Under the pieces are notes generated by a model. The model did no database searches. It saw only the letters and a program-made list of their open reading frames with translations, and was not told the origin of the DNA. 64,000 nucleotides of DNA, taken from Clostridiales bacterium. Lineage in GTDB: Bacteria; Bacillota_A; Clostridia; Oscillospirales; Oscillospiraceae. A program made the position numbers and the translations under genes. Position 1 is the first letter of the stretch; every line of letters starts with the position of its first letter. Of this stretch, positions 8,412 to 16,874 are shown piece by piece. The DNA is taken from contig JAAVHY010000045.1 of assembly GCA_014799485.1 (NCBI GenBank), positions 4,974 to 68,973 of the forward strand. Reading direction: 5' to 3'.

Positions 8412-9257
8412 TTACGACCCCTGGTGCAGCTTCGCCGCCGTCAGGGTGTTTTTCATCAGCATGGCCCGGGTCATGGGCCCTACCCCACCGGGAACCGGTG
8501 TAATGTAAGAAGCCTTGACTGCCGCTTCCTCAAAGCACACGTCGCCGCACAGCTTGCCCGCGTCATTGCGGTTCATGGCCACATCGATGACCACCGCGCC
8601 CTCCTTCACCATGTCGGCGGTGACCAGCCCCGTCTTGCCCACGGCGGACACCAAAATGTCGGCGGACGCGGCCAGCGCTTTCATATCCGGCGTCTTGGAG
8701 TGGCACATCACCACCGTGCCGTTGGCGTGGAGCAGCAGCAGGGCCATGGGCTTGCCCACGATGTTGGAGCGGCCCAGCACCACGCACCGCTTCCCCGCCG
8801 GGTCAATGCCATACTCCCGCAGCATTTCCATCACGCCGCCGGGGGTACAGGGCTGGAACACCGGCGTACCAATGGTGAGCTGGCCCACGTTGTACGGATG
8901 GAAACAGTCCACGTCTTTGGCCGGGTCAATGGCCAACAGCACTGCTTTTTCATCCAATCCCTTTGGAAGCGGAAGCTGCACCAGGATGCCGTCAATGTCA
9001 TCCCTCCCGTTCAGCTCATCCACCAGGGCCAGCAGCTGCTCCTGGGTGGTCTCGGCGGGCAGCGCGTACTCCTCGCTGTAAAAGCCGCACTCCTCGCAGT
9101 CACGTCGTTTGCTGGTCACATATACCCGGGACGCGGGGTCGTCCCCTACCAGGATCACCGCAAGACCGGGCTTCCGGGGCAGGGCCTTCGCCTCCTCCAG
9201 CACGTTCTTCTTCAGCTTGGCCGCCAGGGCCTTTCCGTCAATCAGCGTCGCCGCCAT
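8412..9257 (-). CDS. folD: methylenetetrahydrofolate dehydrogenase / cyclohydrolase
   Basis: A 281-residue bifunctional enzyme that oxidises 5,10-methylene-THF to methenyl-THF with NADP and hydrolyses this to 10-formyl-THF. Seen here: substrate-domain motif SRVYVTSKRRDCEECG with the conserved Tyr and Lys, VQLPLPKGL, KDVDCFHPYNVG, PCTPGGVMEML, the Rossmann segment VVLGRSNIVGKPMALLL and C-terminal PVPGGVGPMT. ATG at 9257 is chosen over an in-frame start at 9287 because GGAGAGG lies just upstream. The gene begins 20 bases inside the 3' end of lgt, so the two are read in different frames from one transcript. It complements glyA in one-carbon metabolism. Confidence 0.95.
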   Translation of the reverse strand: MAATLIDGKALAAKLKKNVLEEAKALPRKPGLAVILVGDDPASRVYVTSKRRDCEECGFYSEEYALPAETTQEQLLALVDELNGRDDIDGILVQLPLPKGLDEKAVLLAIDPAKDVDCFHPYNVGQLTIGTPVFQPCTPGGVMEMLREYGIDPAGKRCVVLGRSNIVGKPMALLLLHANGTVVMCHSKTPDMKALAASADILVSAVGKTGLVTADMVKEGAVVIDVAMNRNDAGKLCGDVCFEEAAVKASYITPVPGGVGPMTRAMLMKNTLTAAKLHQGS

Positions 9258-10332
9258 CTTGCCTCTCCTCCTTCTCCTCTTCCTCAAGCGCGGCAGATTC
9301 CGCAGATGCCGCGACAGGGACTGACTTTTCCGGCTCCGGCGCAGCGTCCTCTGTCCCAGGGGCTGCCTCCTCCGATTCGGGCGGGATCTCCGCCGCCGGG
9401 ACCGATCCTTCCACGGACTGGGAAATCCCCTCCTTTTGCGCCTTCACAAAGGGCGGCGAGGCGGGCCCGGCGGTCCTGCTCCGAAGCGCATACAGCGCGA
9501 TCCCCGCCAACGCCGACACGATCCCCAGCATCTGGGACGAGCGGATGGGGGTGCCGAAGAAATACAGGCTGTCGGTGCGCAGCCCCTCGATGGCCGCCCG
9601 GCCCAAACCATACCAGATCACGTAGCTGAGGAACATCTGGCCGTTGAACTTCCTGCCCCGCTTCATCAGCAGCACCAGCAGGATAAAGCCCAGCAGGTTC
9701 CACAGGGATTCGTAAATGAAGGTTGGATGGACGCCCAGCGTCCCATTCAGGACGCTCTGGTAGGCGGCCTCCGACTCCAGCAGCCCATCCCGCCACAGCT
9801 CGTTGGCGATGGACACCGAACACATCCGCCAGGGCAGCGTGGTAAGCCCGCCATACGCCTCCACGTTGACAAAATTTCCCCAACGGCCCACCATCTGCCC
9901 AATGAGCAGACCGTAGACCGTGATGTCCATACCACTCCAGAAGTCCACCTTGCGCACCTTGCAGAAAATGAGGGCGGAGATCACCGTACCGATCACACCG
10001 CCATAGATCGCCAGCCCGCCGTCCCAAAAGGCAACCATATTGTACAGGCTGAAGGCGCCGTCCGCCGTGTAGCACACGATGGGGTTGAAAATCACATAAT
10101 AGGCCCGGGCCCCCACGATGGCGGACGGGACCACTACGAAGATGGCGTCTGTGATGACGTCCGGGTCCATGGAAAACCTGGGCGCCCGCCACAAGCCATA
10201 AGCCACCGCCACCAGGAAGCCCATCGCGATGATGACGCCGTACCAGTAGATGTTATGGCCGAACACGGTGAACGCCACCCGGTTCAGCTCAAACTCCAGC
10301 CCCAGGCCGGGGAAAAAAACAGTGTTTGTCAT
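9238..10332 (-). CDS. lgt: prolipoprotein diacylglyceryl transferase with acidic C-tail
   Basis: A 364-residue integral membrane enzyme that moves diacylglycerol from phosphatidylglycerol to the lipobox cysteine of lipoproteins. Seven hydrophobic helices are visible, with the Lgt signature GRWGNFVNVEAYGG containing the essential Arg and Asn, and HPTFIYESLWN in the later part. The last 70 or so residues are unusual: a Pro/Glu/Ala-rich, strongly acidic tail ending EEEEKEERQDGGDAD, absent from compact Lgt enzymes, probably a disordered cytoplasmic extension. Its end overlaps folD. Local substrate candidates include the BMP lipoprotein at 25362. Confidence 0.95.
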   Translation of the reverse strand: MTNTVFFPGLGLEFELNRVAFTVFGHNIYWYGVIIAMGFLVAVAYGLWRAPRFSMDPDVITDAIFVVVPSAIVGARAYYVIFNPIVCYTADGAFSLYNMVAFWDGGLAIYGGVIGTVISALIFCKVRKVDFWSGMDITVYGLLIGQMVGRWGNFVNVEAYGGLTTLPWRMCSVSIANELWRDGLLESEAAYQSVLNGTLGVHPTFIYESLWNLLGFILLVLLMKRGRKFNGQMFLSYVIWYGLGRAAIEGLRTDSLYFFGTPIRSSQMLGIVSALAGIALYALRSRTAGPASPPFVKAQKEGISQSVEGSVPAAEIPPESEEAAPGTEDAAPEPEKSVPVAASAESAALEEEEKEERQDGGDAD

Positions 10333-10353
10333 GGCTATCCCTCTTTATGTCTG

Positions 10354-11625
10354 TTATTCTTCCGGGACGATGACCGACAGGGCCGTCCGTTCTTCGGTGA
10401 ACCACTCCCGCAGCAGTTCCTCGCCGTGGCCGCGCTCGATGCTCTGAAAAACCTGGGGGAAGCTGAGATAATCTTCCCCTGTGAAGTGGGCCTCGGCCAG
10501 CTCGATGCAGGTGTCCTCCATGGAGTTGAGCTGGCGCACCATGGCGCCGTACGCGGCCTTTTTCAGCCGGTCCCACAGCGCTTGGTCAATGCCCGATCCG
10601 GCCAGCCGCGCGGCCTCCTCCAGCACCTCGGCCCTCACCCGCTCCGGCTCCCGGCTCTCCCCTTCCGCAACGATCATGGCGCAGCCCGGGCGGGCGTCAT
10701 AATAACTGCCGAAGGAGCCGTTAATCAGGCCCTGCTCATACAGCCGGTTATACAGCGGCGCGGAGGGGCTGAACAGCACGTCGCACACAAGCTCCGCCAC
10801 CAGCCGCTGGCGCAGGCCCTGCCCTTTTTCCGCCGCCGTGCCTTTGAAACCCAGGCCAAACATCGGAATGGATACCGGCATCCTCCGGCGGGTATCCCGC
10901 TCCCCCACCTGTATCGGTTCCGGCTGGCCGTGATCCGTCTCCGCCGCCGAGGTGGGCGTATCGGACAGCACCTCCCGTGCGATATCCGCCACCCGCTGGG
11001 GGTCGATATTCCCCGCCGCGCACAGTACCATGTTCCCCGGCCGGTAAAAGGCCCGGTGGCACTGGTAAAGGGTGTCCGCCGTGATGCGGGCGATGGATCC
11101 CACCGTCCCCACCGTCGAGATACGGGCGGGATGATGGACATACATCGCCTTTTTCAGCCGCTCGTACACCTCACTGGCGGGGTCGTCCTCGTACATCCGG
11201 ATCTCCTGCGCGATGATCCCCTGCTCCTTGTCCACGCTCTCCTGGGTGAACCAGGGCTCCGACACAAAGGACAGCAGCGTGCGCAGGTTTTCCTCAAAGC
11301 CCCGCGCGCTGTCAAAGTAATAGCCTGTCATACTCCCGGTGGTAAAGGCGTTGGGGTCGGCGCCGTTGGCCGCCATGATCTGGAGGGCGTTGCCATCCTT
11401 GGTGTCAAAGGTCTTGTGCTCCAGAAAGTGGGCCACCCCCGCCGGGGTGTCCAGCCATTCGCCGTCCTCCCCGCGGAAGCGCACGTCCATCCCGCCGTAG
11501 CGGGTGGCAAAAAAGACAAACTGCTTGCCGTATTCCGGCCGCACGTCCACATAAATGTTCAGCCCGTTGGGCAGGACACAGTGATAAACCGTCTGCCCCA
11601 GGGCGGTGTATTCCAGCTTGTCCAT
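10354..11625 (-). CDS. M16 family metallopeptidase, catalytic (YmfH type)
   Basis: A 423-residue M16 (insulinase/pitrilysin) protein of the Bacillus YmfH type. The zinc motif HxxEH is intact as H66-F-L-E69-H70 in VAHFLEHKTFD, and the third ligand is probably the Glu in EQGIIAQEI about 71 residues later. The second half lacks a motif, as usual for the C-terminal lobe. It lies four bases after its inactive partner. In B. subtilis this pair has been linked to the 5-aminopentanol modification of elongation factor P; whether that is true here is inference, since no efp gene is in the window. No signal peptide: cytoplasmic. Confidence 0.88.
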   Translation of the reverse strand: MDKLEYTALGQTVYHCVLPNGLNIYVDVRPEYGKQFVFFATRYGGMDVRFRGEDGEWLDTPAGVAHFLEHKTFDTKDGNALQIMAANGADPNAFTTGSMTGYYFDSARGFEENLRTLLSFVSEPWFTQESVDKEQGIIAQEIRMYEDDPASEVYERLKKAMYVHHPARISTVGTVGSIARITADTLYQCHRAFYRPGNMVLCAAGNIDPQRVADIAREVLSDTPTSAAETDHGQPEPIQVGERDTRRRMPVSIPMFGLGFKGTAAEKGQGLRQRLVAELVCDVLFSPSAPLYNRLYEQGLINGSFGSYYDARPGCAMIVAEGESREPERVRAEVLEEAARLAGSGIDQALWDRLKKAAYGAMVRQLNSMEDTCIELAEAHFTGEDYLSFPQVFQSIERGHGEELLREWFTEERTALSVIVPEE

Positions 11626-11629
11626 CGGT

Positions 11630-12910
11630 TCAGGCCTCCTTCCCGGTGAGACGGTAGACGGTGTCCAGCTTCAGCTTCCGGGCGGCCTCCGCGACCCGGT
11701 CCGCCGTCACCCCTTCCACCGCCTGGATCAAGGCATCCCCTTCCCCGGCGGCGGAGTGGAACAGCAGGCAGGTGAGCCGGTCGTCCTCCATCTGCCCCTG
11801 GCTGTCCAGCCGGCCCCGGATGCTGTTGGACACTGTTCTGGCGGCGGCAATCAGCTCGTCTTTCGTAAAGTCCCCCCGGCGCACCGCCTCCAGCTGGGCC
11901 AGGATGGCCTCCTGGGCCCGGTCAAACTGGGCAAACTCCACCCCGGAGGATACTACCATCAAGCCCTTCAGTTTGTCTATCATGGACGAAGCGTAATAGC
12001 ACAGGCTCATTTTTTCCCGCACGTTGAGGAACAGCTTGGAGTTGGCGCTACCGCCATACAGGGCATTGCACACCAACAGGGCGGGATAATCCCCGCTCTC
12101 CATGGTCACCCCGCCGGTGCGGAAGCCTATGGCCAGCTTGCCCTGGGTCACGTCCATCGTATCCACAATCGTGCGCACAGGACCGTCTGGCTGCGCCTTT
12201 ACCTTGCAGGACACCGGGGCGTCCCGCCCCGTCAGCAAGGGGGCGAAGGCCCGGCGCACCGCCTCCTCCACCCGCTCCGGCGCGGCGGCTCCGCCATAGT
12301 AGAAGTTCACCCTCGCCCCGGCAAGCAGCGACTGATAGGCCGCCCACAGCTCCGACGGCGTCATGGCCTGGGCTTTGGCCGCGTCCCCCAGCTTGTCCAC
12401 GGCGTACGCCTCCCCGGCGCACATCTCCTGGATGAGCCGGAAAATCGCCCAGCCCCGCTTATCGTTCACCCGTGCCTGGATGCGGTCGGCCAGATTGGCG
12501 CCCTCCGATCCCACGTAATCCCGGCGGAACAAGCCGCCCTCAGTGGCCGGATCCAGCAGCACCTCCCCCATCAGGCTGGCCACCGGCTCCAGCACCGCCG
12601 AGCCGTCCAGGGCGTAGCGGTCGCCGATGAAGCTGCACAAAAAGCTGACGCATTGGCTCTCCCCCCGCTGGCGCACCGCGGGACCGATAGACGCGCCGTA
12701 CAGCGCATCGGCGGTCGCGGACAGCTTCTCCATGCTGGGGTAGTTCTGGCTTCCCCGGCCGAGCACCTCCGGGATCAAAGCCCCGGCAGTCGCGGTATCC
12801 GCGCTGAGCGGGATGGTAAGGGTGACCGCCAAAAGGCCGGTCTTGAACTTATCCGTCTGGTTTACCGCCAGCTCCACCCCGTCCGCCAGCCGTTTCCAAT
12901 GCTGCCGCAT
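11630..12910 (-). CDS. M16 family peptidase-like protein, inactive (YmfF type)
   Basis: A 426-residue paralogue of the following gene. The M16 fold is recognisable (ALYGGSANSKLFLNVREKMS, SGVEFAQFDRAQEAI), but the region that should carry HxxEH reads ALIPEVLGRGSQNYPSM, with neither His nor the Glu in place, so it is the non-catalytic partner of a two-subunit peptidase, as in YmfF. ATG at 12910 has AAAGGAGG upstream. First gene of the operon ymfF-ymfH-lgt-folD. The heterodimer is inferred from family precedent and from the four-base spacing. Confidence 0.85.
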   Translation of the reverse strand: MRQHWKRLADGVELAVNQTDKFKTGLLAVTLTIPLSADTATAGALIPEVLGRGSQNYPSMEKLSATADALYGASIGPAVRQRGESQCVSFLCSFIGDRYALDGSAVLEPVASLMGEVLLDPATEGGLFRRDYVGSEGANLADRIQARVNDKRGWAIFRLIQEMCAGEAYAVDKLGDAAKAQAMTPSELWAAYQSLLAGARVNFYYGGAAAPERVEEAVRRAFAPLLTGRDAPVSCKVKAQPDGPVRTIVDTMDVTQGKLAIGFRTGGVTMESGDYPALLVCNALYGGSANSKLFLNVREKMSLCYYASSMIDKLKGLMVVSSGVEFAQFDRAQEAILAQLEAVRRGDFTKDELIAAARTVSNSIRGRLDSQGQMEDDRLTCLLFHSAAGEGDALIQAVEGVTADRVAEAARKLKLDTVYRLTGKEA

Positions 12911-12945
12911 AGTGTTCCTCCTTTAAATTTTTACTCTAAAACGGT

Positions 12946-12951
12946 ATTATA
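12946..12951 (-). promoter_or_regulatory. -10 box of the ymfF-ymfH-lgt-folD operon
   Basis: A perfect TATAAT on the minus strand 36 bases before the first ATG. The -35 region (around GTGTCA, 17 bases upstream) is a poor match, so the promoter may be weak or assisted. Confidence 0.6.
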
Positions 12952-13045
12952 CATCATCTGCCGCTGTTTGACACCTGTTATTTTGCCCGGAGGGGTAAAT
13001 TTTTTTGAAACAATCACTTTCCTTGAAAAAAGCGGCATTTTCTTC

Positions 13046-13074
13046 TTGACTTTTTGTGTGGTCTGTGGTATAGT
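13046..13074 (+). promoter_or_regulatory. sigma-A promoter of the ylxM-ffh-rpsP-khpA operon
   Basis: TTGACT (13046-13051), 17-base spacer, TATAGT (13069-13074). It lies 55 bases before the ylxM ATG and is divergent from the M16 operon. Confidence 0.85.
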
Positions 13075-13128
13075 ATCGCATTGTAAAGCTTATTAACTTT
13101 ACACAACATCTTGTGGAGGCGGGGTTCC

Positions 13129-13500
13129 ATGAAAAATCAGGCATACCGTATGGCCATGCTGTTTGATTTTTACGGCGATCTGCTCACCGAACGCCAGCGG
13201 GAATTCTATGACCTCTATTATAACGAAGACCTGTCCCTGGCCGAGATCGCGGAAAATTACGGCATCTCCCGCCAGGGCGTTCGGGATGTCATCGTCCGGG
13301 CCGAAGCGGCCATGACGGAAATTGAGGACAAGACCCATATCATCCGCCGCTTCCAGCAGTCACGGGCCGCCATCGCCGCCATCAATGACGCCGCCGATCA
13401 GCTGCTCCAGTCCATTGACCGGCACAGCTATCATGACGCCATGCTGGACGAGATCGCCCGCACTATTAAGGAAAACGCCGCCAAACTGGAGCAGGAGTAA
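13129..13500 (+). CDS. ylxM: YlxM-type helix-turn-helix protein of the SRP operon
   Basis: A 123-residue UPF0122/YlxM protein. The N-terminal half has a sigma-4-like helix-turn-helix (LTERQREFYDLYYNEDLS, LAEIAENYGISRQGVRDVI) and the C-terminal part is helical. In streptococci and bacilli YlxM is encoded before ffh and modulates the SRP GTPase. ATG at 13129 is chosen over the upstream in-frame TTG because GGAGGC lies eight bases before it. Five bases separate its stop from ffh, and a GGAG inside its last codons is the ribosome site for ffh, suggesting coupling. Confidence 0.92.
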   Translation: MKNQAYRMAMLFDFYGDLLTERQREFYDLYYNEDLSLAEIAENYGISRQGVRDVIVRAEAAMTEIEDKTHIIRRFQQSRAAIAAINDAADQLLQSIDRHSYHDAMLDEIARTIKENAAKLEQE

Positions 13501-13505
13501 CTGTT

Positions 13506-14846
13506 ATGGCATTTGAAAGTCTCACCGATAAGCTGTCCGCTGTCTTCAAGCGTCTGCGCGGCAAGGGCCGTTTGTCCGAGGCCGACGTCAAGGAGGCCAT
13601 GAAGGAGATCAAAATGGCTCTCCTGGAGGCGGACGTAAACTTCAAGGTGGTCAAGAGCTTCGTAGCCTCGGTCACCGAGCGGGCCGTTGGGCAGGATGTG
13701 ATGGAGTCCCTCACCCCCGCCCAGATGATCGTTAAAATCGTCAACGAGGAGCTCACAGAGCTGATGGGCGGCGGGGACAGCAAGCTGGCCATCTCCTCCG
13801 CTCCGCCCACCATCGTGATGCTGGTGGGCCTCCAGGGCGCGGGCAAGACCACCAACGGCGCCAAGCTGGCGGGCCTGATGAAAAAGCAGGGCAAACGGCC
13901 CTTGCTTGCCGCCTGTGACGTGTACCGCCCCGCCGCCATCAAGCAGTTGGAGGTGGTGGGTCAGCAGCTGGACATTTCGGTATTCCAGATGGGCCAGATC
14001 GACCCGGTCGACATCGCCAAGGCCGCCGTGGAGCACGCGAAAAAGCATGGAAACGACATGGTGTTTCTGGACACCGCCGGACGGCTCCATGTGGACGAAG
14101 CCCTGATGGACGAGCTGCGGCGCATCAAAGAGGCCGTCTCCCCCACCGAGATCCTCCTTGTTGTGGACGCTATGATCGGCCAGGATGCCGTCACCGCCGC
14201 CAAAGCCTTTGACGACGCGCTGGACATCGATGGGGTCATGCTCACCAAGCTGGACGGCGACGCCCGGGGCGGCGCTGCCCTCTCCATCCGGGCTGTCACC
14301 GGCAAGCCTATTAAGTTCGCCGGCACCGGCGAGAAGCTGGACGCGGTGGAGGTGTTCCACCCTGACCGCATGGCCAGCCGGATTTTGGGCATGGGCGACG
14401 TGCTCTCCCTCATCGAAAAGGCGGAGCAGAACCTGGACGCCAAAAAGGCCGCGGAACAGCTGGAGCGGCTGCGCAAGAACAAGTTCACCCTGGCTGATTT
14501 TTACGACCAGCTGATCCAGCTCAAGAGTATGGGATCCATGCAGGACATCGCGGGGATGCTCCCCGGCATGGGAGGCAAAAAGCTGGATCTGTCGGTGGAC
14601 GAGGGCAACCTGAAGCGCATCGAGGCCATCATCCAGTCCATGACCCCCTATGAGCGGGAGAACCCCAACGTGCTCAACTCCAGCCGGAAAAAGCGTATCG
14701 CCGCCGGTTCCGGCACCCAGGTGGTGGACGTGAACCGCCTTCTGAAACAGTTTGACATGATCCAGCAGTTTACCCGGCAGTTCTCCAACCCTAAGAAGGC
14801 CAAGGGGCTGTTTGGAAAGTTCAAGGGAATGGGGATGCCATTCTGA
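13506..14846 (+). CDS. ffh: signal recognition particle protein Ffh
   Basis: A 446-residue SRP54 GTPase that binds signal sequences of nascent membrane proteins and delivers ribosomes to FtsY. Order: N domain (residues 1-90, [18 protein letters not shown]), G domain with [35 protein letters not shown], and a methionine-rich M domain from about 320 ([19 protein letters not shown]) ending in [19 protein letters not shown]. All GTPase motifs are intact and the length is normal. The SRP RNA gene (ffs) was not found in the window. Confidence 0.98.
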   Translation: MAFESLTDKLSAVFKRLRGKGRLSEADVKEAMKEIKMALLEADVNFKVVKSFVASVTERAVGQDVMESLTPAQMIVKIVNEELTELMGGGDSKLAISSAPPTIVMLVGLQGAGKTTNGAKLAGLMKKQGKRPLLAACDVYRPAAIKQLEVVGQQLDISVFQMGQIDPVDIAKAAVEHAKKHGNDMVFLDTAGRLHVDEALMDELRRIKEAVSPTEILLVVDAMIGQDAVTAAKAFDDALDIDGVMLTKLDGDARGGAALSIRAVTGKPIKFAGTGEKLDAVEVFHPDRMASRILGMGDVLSLIEKAEQNLDAKKAAEQLERLRKNKFTLADFYDQLIQLKSMGSMQDIAGMLPGMGGKKLDLSVDEGNLKRIEAIIQSMTPYERENPNVLNSSRKKRIAAGSGTQVVDVNRLLKQFDMIQQFTRQFSNPKKAKGLFGKFKGMGMPF

Positions 14847-14949
14847 AGCCGCGCGCCGTGGACAGGCAAAAGCGCAGCAACCTGTTGGTTTTGCTCTTGA
14901 TAGAGCATTTACCATAAATGAACGAACAACTTTTGGAGGTGAATATAAG

Positions 14950-15186
14950 ATGGTTAAGATCAGACTGCGCCGCATGGGCGCTAAGAAGGCCCCTTTCTAC
15001 CGCGTCGTGGTGGCTGACTCCCGCTATCCCCGGGATGGCCGCTTCATCGAGGAGATCGGTACCTATGATCCCCGGCAGAACCCCGCCGCCGTCAATATCG
15101 ACGTGGAGCGGGCCCAGGCCTGGGTCAAAGCCGGCGCCCAGCCCACCGACACGGTGCGCGACCTGCTGAAAAAGGCCGGCCTGTAA
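14950..15186 (+). CDS. rpsP: 30S ribosomal protein S16
   Basis: A 78-residue ribosomal protein, start [20 protein letters not shown], followed by [19 protein letters not shown], the S16 signature. ATG at 14950 has TGGAGGTG upstream; the longer in-frame extension has no ribosome site. It follows ffh by 103 bases and precedes khpA by 18, the usual Firmicutes order ffh-rpsP-khpA (rimM and trmD, which often follow, are absent here). It binds 16S rRNA in the 30S body. Confidence 0.98.
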   Translation: MVKIRLRRMGAKKAPFYRVVVADSRYPRDGRFIEEIGTYDPRQNPAAVNIDVERAQAWVKAGAQPTDTVRDLLKKAGL

Positions 15187-15204
15187 TCAAAATCTGGAGG
15201 CCAC

Positions 15205-15435
15205 ATGAAGGAATTGCTCATTTATATCGCCCGCAGCCTGGTGGACGATCCCGAGGCGGTATCTGTCTCCGAATATGAGACGCCCGCCGAGACGGTGCTG
15301 GAGCTCCGGGTGGCCCCCGGCGACATGGGCAAAGTGATCGGCCGTCAAGGCCGTATCGCCAAGGAGATCCGGGCGCTGATGCGCTCGGTGGCCCAGCGCC
15401 AGGGCAAAAAACTCTCGGTCGATATCGTTGACTGA
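15205..15435 (+). CDS. khpA: KH-domain RNA-binding protein KhpA
   Basis: A 76-residue protein with one KH domain (YlqC/KhpA family). The KH loop is VIGRQGRIAKEIRALM, a clean GxxG variant (GRQG). KhpA pairs with KhpB/Jag and binds RNA, affecting cell-division and virulence-gene expression in other Firmicutes. CTGGAGG precedes the ATG. It closes the SRP operon and is followed by a strong terminator 22 bases after the stop. Confidence 0.93.
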   Translation: MKELLIYIARSLVDDPEAVSVSEYETPAETVLELRVAPGDMGKVIGRQGRIAKEIRALMRSVAQRQGKKLSVDIVD

Positions 15436-15456
15436 ATCCCAAACGCAAACTGAGAA

Positions 15457-15497
15457 GGGACGGCTTGGAGCCATGGCTCCAAGCCGTCCCTTTTTGG
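15457..15497 (+). terminator. intrinsic terminator of the SRP operon
   Basis: A perfect 34-base palindrome (15457-15490, 16-bp arms) followed by TTTTTGGCTTTT on the plus strand. Confidence 0.88.
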
Positions 15498-15569
15498 CTT
15501 TTGACCAGCAGTTTTATATGGACCCTTCATCCAAAAGAATAGGGGCTCCGGCCTGACTTGTCCTTCCCA

Positions 15570-15612
15570 AAAATAATAGGACTGGACATCAATCATAATT
15601 GATGTCCAGTCC
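15570..15612 (-). terminator. intrinsic terminator of tRNA-Arg
   Basis: A perfect 15-bp stem (15579-15593 with 15598-15612), four-base loop, followed on the minus strand by TATTATTTTT. It starts immediately after the encoded CCA end of the tRNA. Confidence 0.85.
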
Positions 15613-15689
15613 TGGTACGGCTGAAGGGATTCGAACCCCCGACCTTTTGGTTCGTAGCCAAACACTCTATCCAGCTGAGCTACAGCCGC
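15613..15689 (-). tRNA. tRNA-Arg (anticodon ACG)
   Basis: A 77-base cloverleaf on the minus strand. Acceptor stem GCGGCTG pairs with CAGCCGT (one G-U pair), followed by A and an encoded CCA. The D arm reads GCTCAGCTGGATAGAGT, the anticodon loop is CTACGAA giving ACG, and the T loop is GGTTCGAATCC with two G-U pairs in the stem. The wobble A should be deaminated to inosine, so it would read CGU, CGC and CGA. It has its own promoter and terminator. Confidence 0.96.
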
Positions 15690-15711
15690 ATACGCTCCTT
15701 AGAGCTTTGTT

Positions 15712-15740
15712 ATGATACCACACTGTCCCAAAAAATGCAA
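15712..15740 (-). promoter_or_regulatory. sigma-A promoter of tRNA-Arg
   Basis: Minus strand TTGCAT (15740-15735), 17-base spacer, TATCAT (15717-15712), giving initiation a few bases before the mature 5' end at 15689. Confidence 0.75.
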
Positions 15741-15780
15741 GTCCTTTTTTCATTTTCTGAGAAAATTTTTGTGGACAAAG

Positions 15781-15804
15781 CGCCGGGTGCATCAACACCC
15801 GGCG
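15781..15804 (-). terminator. hairpin after the SLH gene
   Basis: A 9-bp GC-rich stem (15781-15789 with 15796-15804), six-base loop, 14 bases after the SLH stop. The following minus-strand sequence is only moderately T-rich (CTTTGTCCAC), so it may be a weak terminator. Confidence 0.55.
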
Positions 15805-15818
15805 TCGCTTGTCTGCTT

Positions 15819-16874
15819 CTATCCTGTCCAGTTATCGAATCGATGGAACATGGCGGCCACCTCTGCCCGGGTCGCATCCCCGGTGGGCCGCAGCGCGCCG
15901 CCGCTGCCCTTCAGGATGCCCACACTCACCGCCCATGAAACGGCCTGCCTGCTCCAGGAAGCCACAGAAGCGTTATCGGAGAAGCCGGACAGGTCGGCGG
16001 TCTGGCTCACGTCGTAGCCCATTTTCTCCGCATAGCGGTAGAGGATCACCGCGATTTCCTGGCGGGTCACATTGGAAAACAGGTCAAACTGGCTGTCCCC
16101 TTTCCCTGTGACCACCTTCAGCTGGCCCGCCCAAATGGTGCCGCTGGTATACCACTGGCCATCGGGGACATCCCGGAACATGGGGGTATAGCTCACCGGA
16201 GGCTTCCCGGCCAAGCGGTAAAGCACCGTAGTCATCATGCACCGCTGCATCATGCTGTAGGGCTCAAAATAGCCGGAACCCGTGCTGCCAAACAGCCCCT
16301 TCTGATAGACATAGGCCACATCATCATAGTACCACTGGCCCAGGGGCACATCGGGGAACGGCAGCACCGCCTCCCCGGCGGTAACAGCCCATTCTCCCTC
16401 CCCCATCCACTGGGCAGAGGAGGACGTGACCACCAGCGACACATCCGTCCCCGCCAGATAGCGGTGGCCTACGGCGAGGGCGCCGCCTGACGCTACTTCC
16501 CTGCCTTCCGTGGCGTCTACCAGCGTCCCATCGCGCACTACACCCGTCCCTGCCGTCCAGATAAGACCGGAACCGACAGCCGCGGTCAATACATCGCCAT
16601 TGATCCCCGCCTTGACGGCGAAAGAGCCGGATCCCGCGCCGCCCGACGCAACGCCGTCCACGATCTGCCTCGCTTTGGCGGCAGCCTCATTGTAGATGGC
16701 GGTCGTATTCTTTTCCGTTTCACTGAACACGATGGCCTTCAGATCGTCCCAAAAGCCTCCGCCGAGGTAGCTGCGGGACACCAGCGCCTGGGACTGGCTG
16801 CTGGCCCCGGCCAGCGTCACCACGCCTGCCAGCAGTGCCAGCGCCAGCGTCCCAGCCAGGATTCTCTTTTTCAT
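15819..16874 (-). CDS. secreted protein with three SLH domains
   Basis: A 351-residue exported protein. Residues 1-25 are a signal peptide (MKKRILAGTLALALLAGVVT). Residues 30-165 are a Ser/Gly/Ala-rich region without a recognised domain. Three S-layer homology domains follow, about residues 172-220 (FPDVPLGQWYYDDVAYVYQK), 233-282 and 297-346 (GFSDNASVASWSRQAVSWA), which bind pyruvylated wall polymers. The start at 16874 is fixed by MKKRILAG and by the ATGA overlap with the rex stop; a GAGGAG site lies inside the rex tail. The N-terminal part is the likely functional domain and is unrecognised. Confidence 0.9.
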   Translation of the reverse strand: MKKRILAGTLALALLAGVVTLAGASSQSQALVSRSYLGGGFWDDLKAIVFSETEKNTTAIYNEAAAKARQIVDGVASGGAGSGSFAVKAGINGDVLTAAVGSGLIWTAGTGVVRDGTLVDATEGREVASGGALAVGHRYLAGTDVSLVVTSSSAQWMGEGEWAVTAGEAVLPFPDVPLGQWYYDDVAYVYQKGLFGSTGSGYFEPYSMMQRCMMTTVLYRLAGKPPVSYTPMFRDVPDGQWYTSGTIWAGQLKVVTGKGDSQFDLFSNVTRQEIAVILYRYAEKMGYDVSQTADLSGFSDNASVASWSRQAVSWAVSVGILKGSGGALRPTGDATRAEVAAMFHRFDNWTG

